DNA from: Pseudomonadota bacterium
Lineage (GTDB): Bacteria; Pseudomonadota; Gammaproteobacteria; Burkholderiales; Gallionellaceae
NCBI GenBank assembly: GCA_021822115.1
Contig: JAJZSA010000002.1
Coordinates: forward strand, 1-64,000
DNA: 64,000 nucleotides
Direction of reading: 5' to 3'
Shown here: positions 27,237-37,470 of the stretch, piece after piece
Layout: each line of letters begins with the position of its first letter
Position numbering within the stretch: the stretch's first letter is position 1
Position numbers and translations under genes: made by a program
The notes under the pieces: model-generated
The model's database searches: none
What the model was told of the DNA's origin: nothing
The model's input: only the letters and a program-made list of their open reading frames with translations

Positions 27237-28310
27237 ATGGATTACGACGCCGACCTGGTCGCTTGGCTCAAGTTCTGCTTGATCCCGGGACTGGGCGGTG
27301 AAGGGCAACGCCAACTATTGAAGCTCTACGGATCACCGGCCGCTGTTCTCGACCAGCCGCTTTCCGAACTTTGCCGTCACCTTCGACCCTCTGCCATTCA
27401 AGGATTCAGGCAAGACGTTGATGACTCGCTGATCGATGCAACGGTCGCCTGGCTGGACGATCCGGCCAATCATGTCGTCGCTCTGGGTGATCAAAATTAC
27501 CCGCAAGCTTTGTTGAGCATCGCTGATCCGCCTCTCTTGTTGTATGTGAAGGGTCGCCTTGATCTGCTCAATCAGACTTCCCTTGCTGTAGTCGGTAGCC
27601 GCAACGCTACTGCGCAAGGTCTGCGCAACGCCGAATCCTTTGCGTTGACACTCTCTGATGCCGGGTTGTGCATCGTCAGCGGTATGGCCGCAGGTATCGA
27701 TCGGGCAGCACATCTCGGCGGCCTGCAAGGTAACGCCTCCAGCATCGCGGTAGTCGGCACCGGTCTAGATAAGGTCTATCCGGCCTCCAATCGAGAACTC
27801 GCCCATCGTTTGGCCGAACATGGCGTGATCGTTTCCGAGTTCCCGCTCGGCACGCCGCCATTGGCAGCCAACTTCCCACGCAGGAATCGCATCATCAGCG
27901 GTCTGGGTCTTGGCTGTCTGGTGGTTGAAGCCTCCATGCAGAGCGGCTCTTTAATCTCGGCTCGGCTTTCCCTCGAACAGGGACGCGACGTGTTCGCTAT
28001 CCCGGGCTCCATCCACTCTCCACAATCACGAGGCTGTCATCATCTGATCAAGCAAGGTGCCAAGCTGGTGGAGTCCGCTCAGGATATTCTGGAAGAGCTA
28101 GGTAATTTTGCGGTGGTTGAATCGCACCCAGCCACCCCTACAGTCGCGCATCCACTCTTGGAACAGCTGGGCTTCGATCCAATCGATGTGGACACGCTGG
28201 CACAACGTTGTAGCTTGACGATATCCGAGGTATCGGCCATTCTGTTGAAACTGGAGTTGGATGGGCATATCGCTACTTTGCCCGGCGGCTCTTACCAACG
28301 CATCGCTTGA
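27237..28310 (+). CDS. dprA: DNA-processing protein DprA
   Basis: Loads RecA on incoming single-stranded DNA during natural transformation. The Rossmann-like core has LAVVGSRNATAQGL (~115-128), CIVSGMAAGIDRAAHLGGL (~143-161), VVGTGLDKVYPASNREL (~167-183) and FPRRNRIISGLGLGCLVVEA (~211-230). A C-terminal winged-helix domain (~300-355) is present. The 357-residue length is normal. The gene abuts the LysM gene. Its presence does not by itself prove competence. Confidence 0.94.
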   Translation: MDYDADLVAWLKFCLIPGLGGEGQRQLLKLYGSPAAVLDQPLSELCRHLRPSAIQGFRQDVDDSLIDATVAWLDDPANHVVALGDQNYPQALLSIADPPLLLYVKGRLDLLNQTSLAVVGSRNATAQGLRNAESFALTLSDAGLCIVSGMAAGIDRAAHLGGLQGNASSIAVVGTGLDKVYPASNRELAHRLAEHGVIVSEFPLGTPPLAANFPRRNRIISGLGLGCLVVEASMQSGSLISARLSLEQGRDVFAIPGSIHSPQSRGCHHLIKQGAKLVESAQDILEELGNFAVVESHPATPTVAHPLLEQLGFDPIDVDTLAQRCSLTISEVSAILLKLELDGHIATLPGGSYQRIA

Positions 28311-28322
28311 TACTAGATCCAC

Positions 28323-28778
28323 ATGTTCGATATTTTGCTCTTCCTGTTCGAAAGTTATTTCGATCTCGGTAGCTACCCTGATCACGAGAAGCTGACACTC
28401 AAACTCACTGCCGCCGGCTTTGAGGAAGATGACATCAATCAGGCACTGAATTGGCTTTCCGGCCTGCAACAGCTCACTCGTGCAAAATATCCTGAAGCGA
28501 TCAATCATTCCGGTATACGCGTCTATACCGATTATGAGCGTCGCCGCCTTACACAAGAGGCGCTGCAGTTCCTCAGTTTTTGGGAACACAACAAATTCAT
28601 CTCGCCCATCGAGCGGGAGATGATCATTGACCGGGTAGTTGCTCTCGACCGCGAGAATCTGGCGCTCGACAAGGTCAAATTGATCATGTTGATGGTGTTA
28701 TGGAGCCAGCATGAAGATCTGGACCCCATGTTGATCGAAGATCTGCTCACACCTGTACAACCCGCCCAATTCCATTAG
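28323..28778 (+). CDS. smg: Smg family protein (DUF494)
   Basis: A 151-residue acidic protein of the Smg/DUF494 family, recognised from the start MFDILLFLFESYFDL, the segment EDDINQALNWLSGLQ (~38-52) and RGI-like IRVYTDYERRRLT (~66-78). Its biochemical role is unknown. The dprA-smg-topA order is widely conserved in beta- and gammaproteobacteria. It lies 12 bp after dprA and 7 bp before topA, and is evidently in the same operon. Confidence 0.92.
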   Translation: MFDILLFLFESYFDLGSYPDHEKLTLKLTAAGFEEDDINQALNWLSGLQQLTRAKYPEAINHSGIRVYTDYERRRLTQEALQFLSFWEHNKFISPIEREMIIDRVVALDRENLALDKVKLIMLMVLWSQHEDLDPMLIEDLLTPVQPAQFH

Positions 28779-28785
28779 ACCATCC

Positions 28786-31377
28786 ATGCCTTCTAACCTG
28801 CTTATCGTCGAATCCCCGGCCAAGGCCAAGACTCTGAAGAAATATCTTGGCAAGGATTTCGAGGTTTTAGCCTCTTATGGCCATGTTCGTGACTTGGTCC
28901 CGCGCAACGGTGCAGTCGATGTCGACAACGGCTATTCCATGCACTATGAAACCATTGCGCGGAATAGCAAGCATGTGGATGCCATCGCCAAAGCTGCCGC
29001 CACGGTGGATAACATTTTCCTGGCACCCGACCCGGATCGCGAAGGGGAGGCGATAGCCTGGCATATCGCAGAGTTGCTAAAAGGTAAGCGGGCACTCAAA
29101 GGAAAACGAATGCAGCGGGTGGTTTTCTATGAGATCACTCAATCGGCAGTACAGGATGCGGTCGCTCATCCACGCGAGATATCGCTGCCGCTGGTCAATG
29201 CACAGCAAGCGCGCCGCGCCCTCGATTATCTGGTCGGTTTTAACCTCTCCCCCTTACTGTGGCGCAAGATACGCCCGGGCCTTTCCGCTGGTCGCGTGCA
29301 AAGTCCTGCATTGCGGCTGATCGTTGAAAGAGAAGAAGAGATCGAACGATTCAAGAGCCAGGAATACTGGACCGTGCATCTGGATAGCCAGAAGAATCAT
29401 ATTCCGTTCACTGCCAAGCTTTTCCAGTTCCGCGGCAACAAGCTTGAACAACTCAGCATCGGTAGCCAAGCTGAATATGAGGCGATCTATGCCAAGCTGA
29501 GTGACGCCAAGTTGCCACCCAAGGTAGTGCGCGTAGACAAGAAGGCCAAGCAGCGCAATGCGGCGGCACCGTTCACCACCTCGACCTTGCAACAGGAAGC
29601 GGTACGCAAGCTGGGCATGACCTCTGAGCGCACCATGCGCACAGCCCAGTCGTTATACGAAGGTGTCGACATCGGTGGGCAGACCATCGGCTTGATCACT
29701 TATATGCGTACTGATTCGGTCAATCTCGCCAATGAAGCGGTCGCCGAGATCAGGGGCTATATCAAAGATAATTTTGCCGGCGATTATCTGCCTGCTAAGC
29801 AGCCGGTATACAAAAGTAAATCGAAGAATGCACAGGAAGCACACGAAGCGATTCGCCCAACTTCGATCTTGCGCACCCCGGACAGCTTGCGTGACCACTT
29901 GAACATAGATCAGATGCGTTTGTACGAGATGGTCTGGAAGCGTACCCTGGCTTGTCAGATGGCTCCTGCACGATTTGATACGGTCAGCGTCGATATTCGC
30001 TTGAGCAGCGACGACACCTTGTTCCGCGCCAGTGGCCAGACTTTGGTGTTCCCTGGCTTCATCGGCGTTTACATGGAAGATGTGGATGACGCAGAAGAAG
30101 AGGAGAGCGCCAAGTTGCCTCCCTTGGCGGAAGGCGATGTGATCCCCATCGATAAGCTCTATGGTGAACAACACTTCACTCAGCCGCCGCCACGATATTC
30201 AGAGGCCAGTTTGGTTAAAGCGCTGGAAGAGTATGGCATTGGCCGCCCGTCCACCTATGCCACCATCATCTCCACCCTGCAAGCGCGTGAATATACGACG
30301 CTGGACAAGAAACGCTTCTTTCCAACCGATGTCGGCCGAGTGGTGAACAAATTCCTCACCCAGCACTTCACCCGCTACGTGGATTATGGTTTCACGGCCA
30401 ACCTCGAAGACGAACTGGATGAAATCTCCGAAGGGAAACGCGACTGGATCCCCGTCCTTGATGAATTCTGGAAAGGCTTTAACCAACTGATTGGTGAAAA
30501 GAAGGATGTGGACCGTCCTGGTACCGAGGTTTTGGATGAGGCTTGCCCGAAGTGCGGCAAACCGCTTTCCAAACGCTTGGGTAAGCGTGGTAGTTTCATC
30601 GGCTGTACCGGTTACCCGGAATGTGACTACACGCGCAGCCTCGATGGTGCCGAAGAAGCTGGTGAATCGCGTCGTGAACTTGGTTTACATCCTGAATCTG
30701 GGCAGATGATCTTGTTATTACGCGGTCCATATGGCCCATATGTACAACTCGGCGAATTGGAAGAGGGAGCCAAAACGAAACCCAAACGGGTCTCGTGGCC
30801 CAAGGATTTGCCATTGGAACAAGCGGATCTCAATGCCGCCCTCAAGCTACTCTCGCTACCGCGAGAGCTCGGCATGCACCCTGATTCAGGCAAGAAAGTG
30901 ATCGTGAATATCGGCCGCTTCGGACCTTACATCGGACATGACGGCAAATTCAAATCCATCCCCAAGACCGATAGCATCTTCGATATCCATCTGGATCGGG
31001 CGGTCGAATTATTGGCTCAAGCCAAGGCTGGTGGCGCCACCGTGCTGCGCACGCTCGGCGAACATCCTGACGATAAATCCATGATCGAAGTTTGCAGTGG
31101 GCGTTACGGCCCTTATGTTCGTCACGGAAAGATCAATGCCACCTTGCCCAAAGATGTGACGCCTGAAGCCGTTACCTTGGACGAAGCGCTGGAGTTGCTT
31201 TCTGTAAAAGCTGCAAAAAGCGGTAGCGGTAAAACGGTGAAGAAGACCCCAACGAAAAAGGTGGCCAGCAAGACAAGCAAAACTTCTGCGACCGGTAAGG
31301 CTAAAACCGCAACTAAGAAAACAACGCCAAAATCCACCAATAAAAAGCCAGGCGTCAAGAAAACCACTTCAAAATAG
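28786..31377 (+). CDS. topA: DNA topoisomerase I
   Basis: Relaxes negative supercoils. The Toprim domain opens with LLIVESPAKAKTLKKYLG and contains DPDREGEA (~86). The active-site Tyr is Tyr306 in LITYMRTDS. A C4 zinc ribbon starts CPKCGKP near residue 587, and topoisomerase C-terminal repeats (GPYGPYVQ, GRFGPYIGHDGKFKSIPK, GRYGPYVRHGKI) follow to ~800. The last ~60 residues are almost only Lys, Thr and Ser, a basic tail for DNA binding. The length is 863 residues. It is the last gene of its operon, followed by a terminator and convergent with gyrB. Confidence 0.96.
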   Translation: MPSNLLIVESPAKAKTLKKYLGKDFEVLASYGHVRDLVPRNGAVDVDNGYSMHYETIARNSKHVDAIAKAAATVDNIFLAPDPDREGEAIAWHIAELLKGKRALKGKRMQRVVFYEITQSAVQDAVAHPREISLPLVNAQQARRALDYLVGFNLSPLLWRKIRPGLSAGRVQSPALRLIVEREEEIERFKSQEYWTVHLDSQKNHIPFTAKLFQFRGNKLEQLSIGSQAEYEAIYAKLSDAKLPPKVVRVDKKAKQRNAAAPFTTSTLQQEAVRKLGMTSERTMRTAQSLYEGVDIGGQTIGLITYMRTDSVNLANEAVAEIRGYIKDNFAGDYLPAKQPVYKSKSKNAQEAHEAIRPTSILRTPDSLRDHLNIDQMRLYEMVWKRTLACQMAPARFDTVSVDIRLSSDDTLFRASGQTLVFPGFIGVYMEDVDDAEEEESAKLPPLAEGDVIPIDKLYGEQHFTQPPPRYSEASLVKALEEYGIGRPSTYATIISTLQAREYTTLDKKRFFPTDVGRVVNKFLTQHFTRYVDYGFTANLEDELDEISEGKRDWIPVLDEFWKGFNQLIGEKKDVDRPGTEVLDEACPKCGKPLSKRLGKRGSFIGCTGYPECDYTRSLDGAEEAGESRRELGLHPESGQMILLLRGPYGPYVQLGELEEGAKTKPKRVSWPKDLPLEQADLNAALKLLSLPRELGMHPDSGKKVIVNIGRFGPYIGHDGKFKSIPKTDSIFDIHLDRAVELLAQAKAGGATVLRTLGEHPDDKSMIEVCSGRYGPYVRHGKINATLPKDVTPEAVTLDEALELLSVKAAKSGSGKTVKKTPTKKVASKTSKTSATGKAKTATKKTTPKSTNKKPGVKKTTSK

Positions 31378-31450
31378 TTTCGATTGAACTGATTCACACA
31401 CCTGAATATCTGTTTAACGATAAAGATCCACTAATATTTGTTCACAAAAT

Positions 31451-31476
31451 AAAAGCCGCCCTGATGGGCGGCTTTT
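31451..31476. terminator. Bidirectional terminator between topA and gyrB
   Basis: An 11-bp perfect stem AAAAGCCGCCC/GGGCGGCTTTT with loop TGAT provides a U-tract on both strands. It lies between the convergent topA and gyrB genes. Confidence 0.9.
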
Positions 31477-31493
31477 GCGTGCTTCATTATTCA

Positions 31494-33929
<2,436 letters not shown>

Positions 33930-33939
33930 TCAATCTTTC

Positions 33940-33955
33940 TGTTTCACGTGGAACA
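33940..33955. other. parS centromere site (gyrB leader)
   Basis: TGTTTCACGTGGAACA reads on the minus strand as TGTTCCACGTGAAACA, the consensus parS bound by ParB of the Bacillus-type chromosomal system. It occupies most of the 34-bp dnaN-gyrB gap. The chromosomal parAB pair is about 9 kb away. Confidence 0.9.
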
Positions 33956-33957
33956 AA

Positions 33958-35067
33958 TCAAATACGCATCGGCATAACTACGTATTTGTAATCGCTTGTA
34001 TCTGGAGTAGTGACTAACAGACTGCTGTTCTGATCCCCAAATGAGAATGTCACATTCTCACAATTCAAATAATTGATACCGTCCAACAAATAATTGACAT
34101 TGAATCCAATATCTAATGCATTGCCAGAGTAGTTGGTCTCGATATCTTCTTGAGCTTCTTCTTGTTCGCTGTTGTTGCTGATGATTTGTAGATTATTTTC
34201 TGTCAGCAACAGGCGTACTCCGCGAAATTTTTCATTGGACAGGATCGCAGCACGTTGCAGTGCTTGCATGATGGTGATGCGATTAAGTACAAGATGATTG
34301 GAGTGATTCGGGATGACTCGGGTGTAATCAGGGAATTTTCCATCGATCACCTTGGACGTCATCACGGTATCGGCAAAGTTGAAGCGCACTTGTTTTTCTG
34401 CGAGATCGATGATTAGTTCATCATCACTATCCGCTAATTGCTTCAAAAGCTCATTGACTGTCTTGCGGGAAAGTATGACTTCGAGCTTGGGATATTCTGC
34501 ATCCATCTCTTCCGCGATGTATGCGAGGCGATGTCCATCTGTCGCTACCAGCTTGATCATGTTGCTTTCAACCACCACCAGGACCCCGTTCAAGTAATAA
34601 CGGATGTCTTGTTGCGCCATCGCATGCTGAACAGAATTCAACAGGCGCTTCATTTTGCCTTGCTTGATCCTGATCTGAGTCGCATTCTCCAACTGATCGG
34701 TCAGATTTGGAAAATCCTGTGCTGGCAATGTCTGCAAACTGAATTTGCTCTTATTGGCTTTGACCAGCAATTTACTTTCCTGAATATCCAAGCTCACTTG
34801 GCTATCTTCAGGAATGGCTTTCAGGATGTCCTGAAATTTCTTTGCTGAAATCGTAATCGCATCTAAACCACCTTCATCTTGCAGACTGACGTTCTGCTTA
34901 GCTTCAATCTGAATTTCGAGATCGGTAGTAACAAAATTAATAGTATTTGCCGTCTTTTTGAGTAATACGTTGGAAAGAATAGGCAGAGGTTGCTTGCGTT
35001 CGACAATCCCAACTACTGCTTGCAATGGTTTCACCAGATCGTTACGGCTGATTTGTTTGATAAACAT
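33958..35067 (-). CDS. dnaN: DNA polymerase III beta subunit (sliding clamp)
   Basis: The processivity clamp of the replicative polymerase. The 369-residue protein has three clamp domains (~1-120, 125-245, 247-369). Recognisable segments are VGIVERKQPLPILSNVLL (~19-36), VATDGHRLA (~173-181), DGKFPDYTRVIP (~240-251) and the C-terminal YKYVVMPMRI. It lies downstream of dnaA after a 200-bp AT-rich gap holding DnaA boxes. Codon usage is noticeably more AT-rich here than in the cbb genes, as in dnaA and the origin region generally. Confidence 0.96.
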   Translation of the reverse strand: MFIKQISRNDLVKPLQAVVGIVERKQPLPILSNVLLKKTANTINFVTTDLEIQIEAKQNVSLQDEGGLDAITISAKKFQDILKAIPEDSQVSLDIQESKLLVKANKSKFSLQTLPAQDFPNLTDQLENATQIRIKQGKMKRLLNSVQHAMAQQDIRYYLNGVLVVVESNMIKLVATDGHRLAYIAEEMDAEYPKLEVILSRKTVNELLKQLADSDDELIIDLAEKQVRFNFADTVMTSKVIDGKFPDYTRVIPNHSNHLVLNRITIMQALQRAAILSNEKFRGVRLLLTENNLQIISNNSEQEEAQEDIETNYSGNALDIGFNVNYLLDGINYLNCENVTFSFGDQNSSLLVTTPDTSDYKYVVMPMRI

Positions 35068-35276
35068 GTTTTTTCCTATATTCCCTATAAATTCAATAAT
35101 GCCAACAAATATTGTGGAAATCCAGAAAACCTTAATTCATTCAAATAGAAAGATACATTAAATCCTTCTGTATAAAGCTTTCAAAAGCTGTTGATAATTT
35201 GTTGATGAGATTCCAGAAAAGAATTTTTTCCGAGTTATACACAGATTATCGATCAAATAAATCCAATTTATCCACG
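35068..35276. other. Putative chromosomal replication origin (dnaA-dnaN gap)
   Basis: This 200-bp gap is strongly AT-rich. It holds a consensus DnaA box TTATACACA (35235-35243), a near match TTATCCACG at the dnaA stop (35268-35276), a near match TTATCAACA on the minus strand (35189-35197) and a weak one at 35113-35121. An AT-rich stretch at about 35075-35180 could be the unwinding element. The strand switch of genes around dnaA supports an origin here or just upstream of dnaA. Confidence 0.6.
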
Positions 35277-36611
35277 CAACGTCTGGTGCAACAGATTAAA
35301 TTCGTTTTCTACGACACTATCCGAGTTTCTCAATGAATCGATAGTTTTGCATGCATGCAGTACTGTCGTGTGATCTCTACCACCAAAAGCATTCCCGATT
35401 TCAGGAAGGCTCAATTGCGTCAGCTCCCGGGATAGTGCCATTGCAATCTGTCGGGGTCTGGCAATGGCGCGCGTTCGTTTTTTGGAAAGCAAATCAACTA
35501 GTTTCAAACGATAGAAATCGGCCACTGTCTTTTGTATGTTCTCTATGGTGACTTGTTTATTCTGAGCCGCCAAAAGATCCTTCAAGGCTTCTTTCGTCAA
35601 ATCAATGGTGATGGATTTTTTATGAAAGCGCGCATAGGCCTCAACCCTGTTAAGAGCACCTTCCAGTTCTCGGATATTGGAGCGAACATGTTTTGCGATG
35701 AAGAAAGCCACATCTTCACTGATTGGCATTGAGCTAGAAGCAGCTTTTTGTAACAGGATCGCCACTCGCATTTCGATACCGGGAGGTTCAATGGCAACCG
35801 TTAGACCGCAAGTGAAGCGTGAGGTCAACCGCGGCTCAATACCACTTATCTCTTTGGGGAACGTATCACAAGAAATGACCACCTGTTTATGCGTATCAAT
35901 CAACGAATTTAAGGTGTAGAAGAATTCTTGTTGAGTACCTGGCTTATCCGCGATGAACTGAATATCATCGATCAGCAATAGATCCAAGGAATTGTAGAAT
36001 TGCTTGAATTCATCGAAGCTTTTGGTTTGAAAAGCCTTGACCACACCTGATACATAATTGGTCGCATGGATGTAGCAAATCTTCGCATCCTTGTTCTCTT
36101 TGGCGACCAAATTACCAATGGAATGAAGCAAATGGGTTTTTCCCAAGCCAACGCCACCGTAAACGAAAAGCGGGTTATATGTTGACCCTGGATTTTCGGC
36201 GACTTGCAGACCGGCAGCGTGGGCAAGCTGGTTGGCTTTGCCCGTCACGAAAGTATCAAAAGTCAATAGGGGATTGAGCTTGTTTGCGCTTTTGGGGCGC
36301 GGGATTTCTGTTGGAGTGTTATTGGATTGTTTATCTACGCTGGGGGTAGCTTCTTTCTGGTTTGAATGACGTTTGTTCAGTCGGAACTCGAACTCTACCG
36401 GGTAGCCGAGAAAATCTTGTGCTTGTCGGGAAAGATCACCAAAAAAGCGTTCCTGGATGATGCGCAAAGTAAAGCTGTTCGGCGCGGTCAGGATGACTTT
36501 ATTGTCGTCAACTTCGAAAGTCAGCGGTTTGATCCAGGAATTGTATTGTTGTGATGGTAACAATTCCTGAAAGAAATCTTGATAACAAGCGGTCAAACCT
36601 TGGGAGGACAT
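35268..36611 (-). CDS. dnaA: Chromosomal replication initiator DnaA
   Basis: Binds DnaA boxes and opens the origin. Domain I is ~1-75 (CYQDFFQELLPSQQYNSWIKPL region). A polar linker spans ~80-110. The AAA+ domain has Walker A GGVGLGKTH (152-160), Walker B LLLIDDIQF (~213) and the arginine-finger region. Domain IV ends with the DnaA-box-binding GGRDHTTVLHACKTI (~408-422). The length is 447 residues. The upstream sequence has no clear Shine-Dalgarno. A DnaA box at 36670-36678 in its promoter region points to autoregulation. Confidence 0.97.
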   Translation of the reverse strand: MSSQGLTACYQDFFQELLPSQQYNSWIKPLTFEVDDNKVILTAPNSFTLRIIQERFFGDLSRQAQDFLGYPVEFEFRLNKRHSNQKEATPSVDKQSNNTPTEIPRPKSANKLNPLLTFDTFVTGKANQLAHAAGLQVAENPGSTYNPLFVYGGVGLGKTHLLHSIGNLVAKENKDAKICYIHATNYVSGVVKAFQTKSFDEFKQFYNSLDLLLIDDIQFIADKPGTQQEFFYTLNSLIDTHKQVVISCDTFPKEISGIEPRLTSRFTCGLTVAIEPPGIEMRVAILLQKAASSSMPISEDVAFFIAKHVRSNIRELEGALNRVEAYARFHKKSITIDLTKEALKDLLAAQNKQVTIENIQKTVADFYRLKLVDLLSKKRTRAIARPRQIAMALSRELTQLSLPEIGNAFGGRDHTTVLHACKTIDSLRNSDSVVENEFNLLHQTLRG

Positions 36612-36669
36612 AAAGCCGATGCAGAAGGAGTGCTAATGGTCGCACCCATTCTACAAGCTACAATCAAAG

Positions 36670-36678
36670 TTATCCACA
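36670..36678. promoter_or_regulatory. DnaA box upstream of dnaA and rpmH
   Basis: TTATCCACA matches the strongest DnaA-box consensus exactly. It lies in the 147-bp divergent region between dnaA and rpmH, 59 bp from the dnaA ATG and 14 bp upstream of the rpmH -35 element. It may serve autoregulation of dnaA or be part of the origin. Confidence 0.8.
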
Positions 36679-36691
36679 AGATAAATTTAGC

Positions 36692-36720
36692 TTGACAGAA
36701 AAGATGCAAACGATTGTAAT
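36692..36720 (+). promoter_or_regulatory. rpmH operon promoter
   Basis: A consensus -35 TTGACA (36692-36697), a 17-bp spacer and -10 TGTAAT (36715-36720, five of six) form a strong sigma-70 promoter. It starts the rpmH-rnpA-yidD-yidC series. Confidence 0.85.
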
Positions 36721-36758
36721 CACGCGCTTTTCAACAAACCAAAATATAGGGATTCATC

Positions 36759-36893
36759 ATGAAGCGTACATTTCAACCTTCGGTCACCAAACGGAAGCGC
36801 ACACATGGCTTTCTGGTTCGTATGAAGACCAAGGGCGGTCGTGCGGTCATTGCAGCGCGTCGTGCAAAGGGTCGTGCCCGTCTTGGCGTCTGA
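36759..36893 (+). CDS. rpmH: 50S ribosomal protein L34
   Basis: A 44-residue, very basic ribosomal protein: it starts [20 protein letters not shown] and ends GRARLGV, a textbook L34. An AGGGA ribosome site lies six bases before the ATG, and a near-consensus promoter is about 40 bp upstream. It is the first gene of the rightward origin operon. The rnpA reading frame begins inside its 3' end, as in many bacteria where L34 and RNase P protein are co-expressed. Confidence 0.97.
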   Translation: MKRTFQPSVTKRKRTHGFLVRMKTKGGRAVIAARRAKGRARLGV

Positions 36894-37245
36894 GAAAAGA
36901 CAGAGATACATATTTCCCAAGCGATTCAGGATTACGCGTCAGCAAGGATTTGCTTTCCTTCTGAAACAGAAGCCCTTGGTAGGGCAATGGTTCATGATCC
37001 ATTCCAGCCCGAATAGCTTGGGATATGCCAGAGTTGGCATAACGGTTGCAAAACGTTTGGTACCCAAAGCAAATCAACGCAATAGGATCAAACGCAAGAT
37101 TAGAGAGAGTTTTCGCTGTCGGTTTCAAGCAAGCCATGACAATGATGTGATTGTCCGATTGAGACGGCCGATCGAACAGTCACAGCACCCCCAGGCATAC
37201 TCAGAGTTGTATGGGTTGCTGAACAAGGCATTGGCAATTAAATGA
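36883..37245 (+). CDS. rnpA: Ribonuclease P protein component
   Basis: The protein subunit of RNase P, which matures tRNA 5' ends. The signature is [13 protein letters not shown] (the RNR motif) after [14 protein letters not shown], at about the middle of the chain. The start is uncertain. No ATG lies in frame before the conserved region; TTG 36883 gives 120 residues and overlaps rpmH by 11 bases, while GTG codons at 36874, 36862 and 36841 lie deeper in rpmH. The 120-residue choice fits the family's usual 115-130. Confidence 0.9.
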   Translation: MASEKRQRYIFPKRFRITRQQGFAFLLKQKPLVGQWFMIHSSPNSLGYARVGITVAKRLVPKANQRNRIKRKIRESFRCRFQASHDNDVIVRLRRPIEQSQHPQAYSELYGLLNKALAIK

Positions 37246-37451
37246 AATCAATATTCCTTTCACTGATAAAGACTTACAAGTTTTTGATCAGTCCCTTGCT
37301 GCCGCCGTCATGCAGGTTTCATCCCAGTTGTTCACAATACGCAGAAGAAGCGATCACCAGATATGGTGCAGTCAAGGGCGGCTGGTTATCTGTAAAGCGT
37401 ATTGCACGGTGTAATCCTTGGAATGCGGGCGGTTACGACCCAGTCCCATAA
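37242..37451 (+). CDS. yidD: Membrane protein insertion efficiency factor YidD
   Basis: A 69-residue protein that assists YidC in inserting membrane proteins. The family pattern is clear: an amphipathic N-terminus ([20 protein letters not shown]), then [14 protein letters not shown] with the paired Cys, [15 protein letters not shown] and a C-terminal GGYDPVP. It overlaps the rnpA stop by four bases (ATGA), giving coupled translation, and is followed closely by yidC. Confidence 0.96.
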   Translation: MKSIFLSLIKTYKFLISPLLPPSCRFHPSCSQYAEEAITRYGAVKGGWLSVKRIARCNPWNAGGYDPVP

Positions 37452-37470
37452 ACTCAGATAGGTGAAATTG

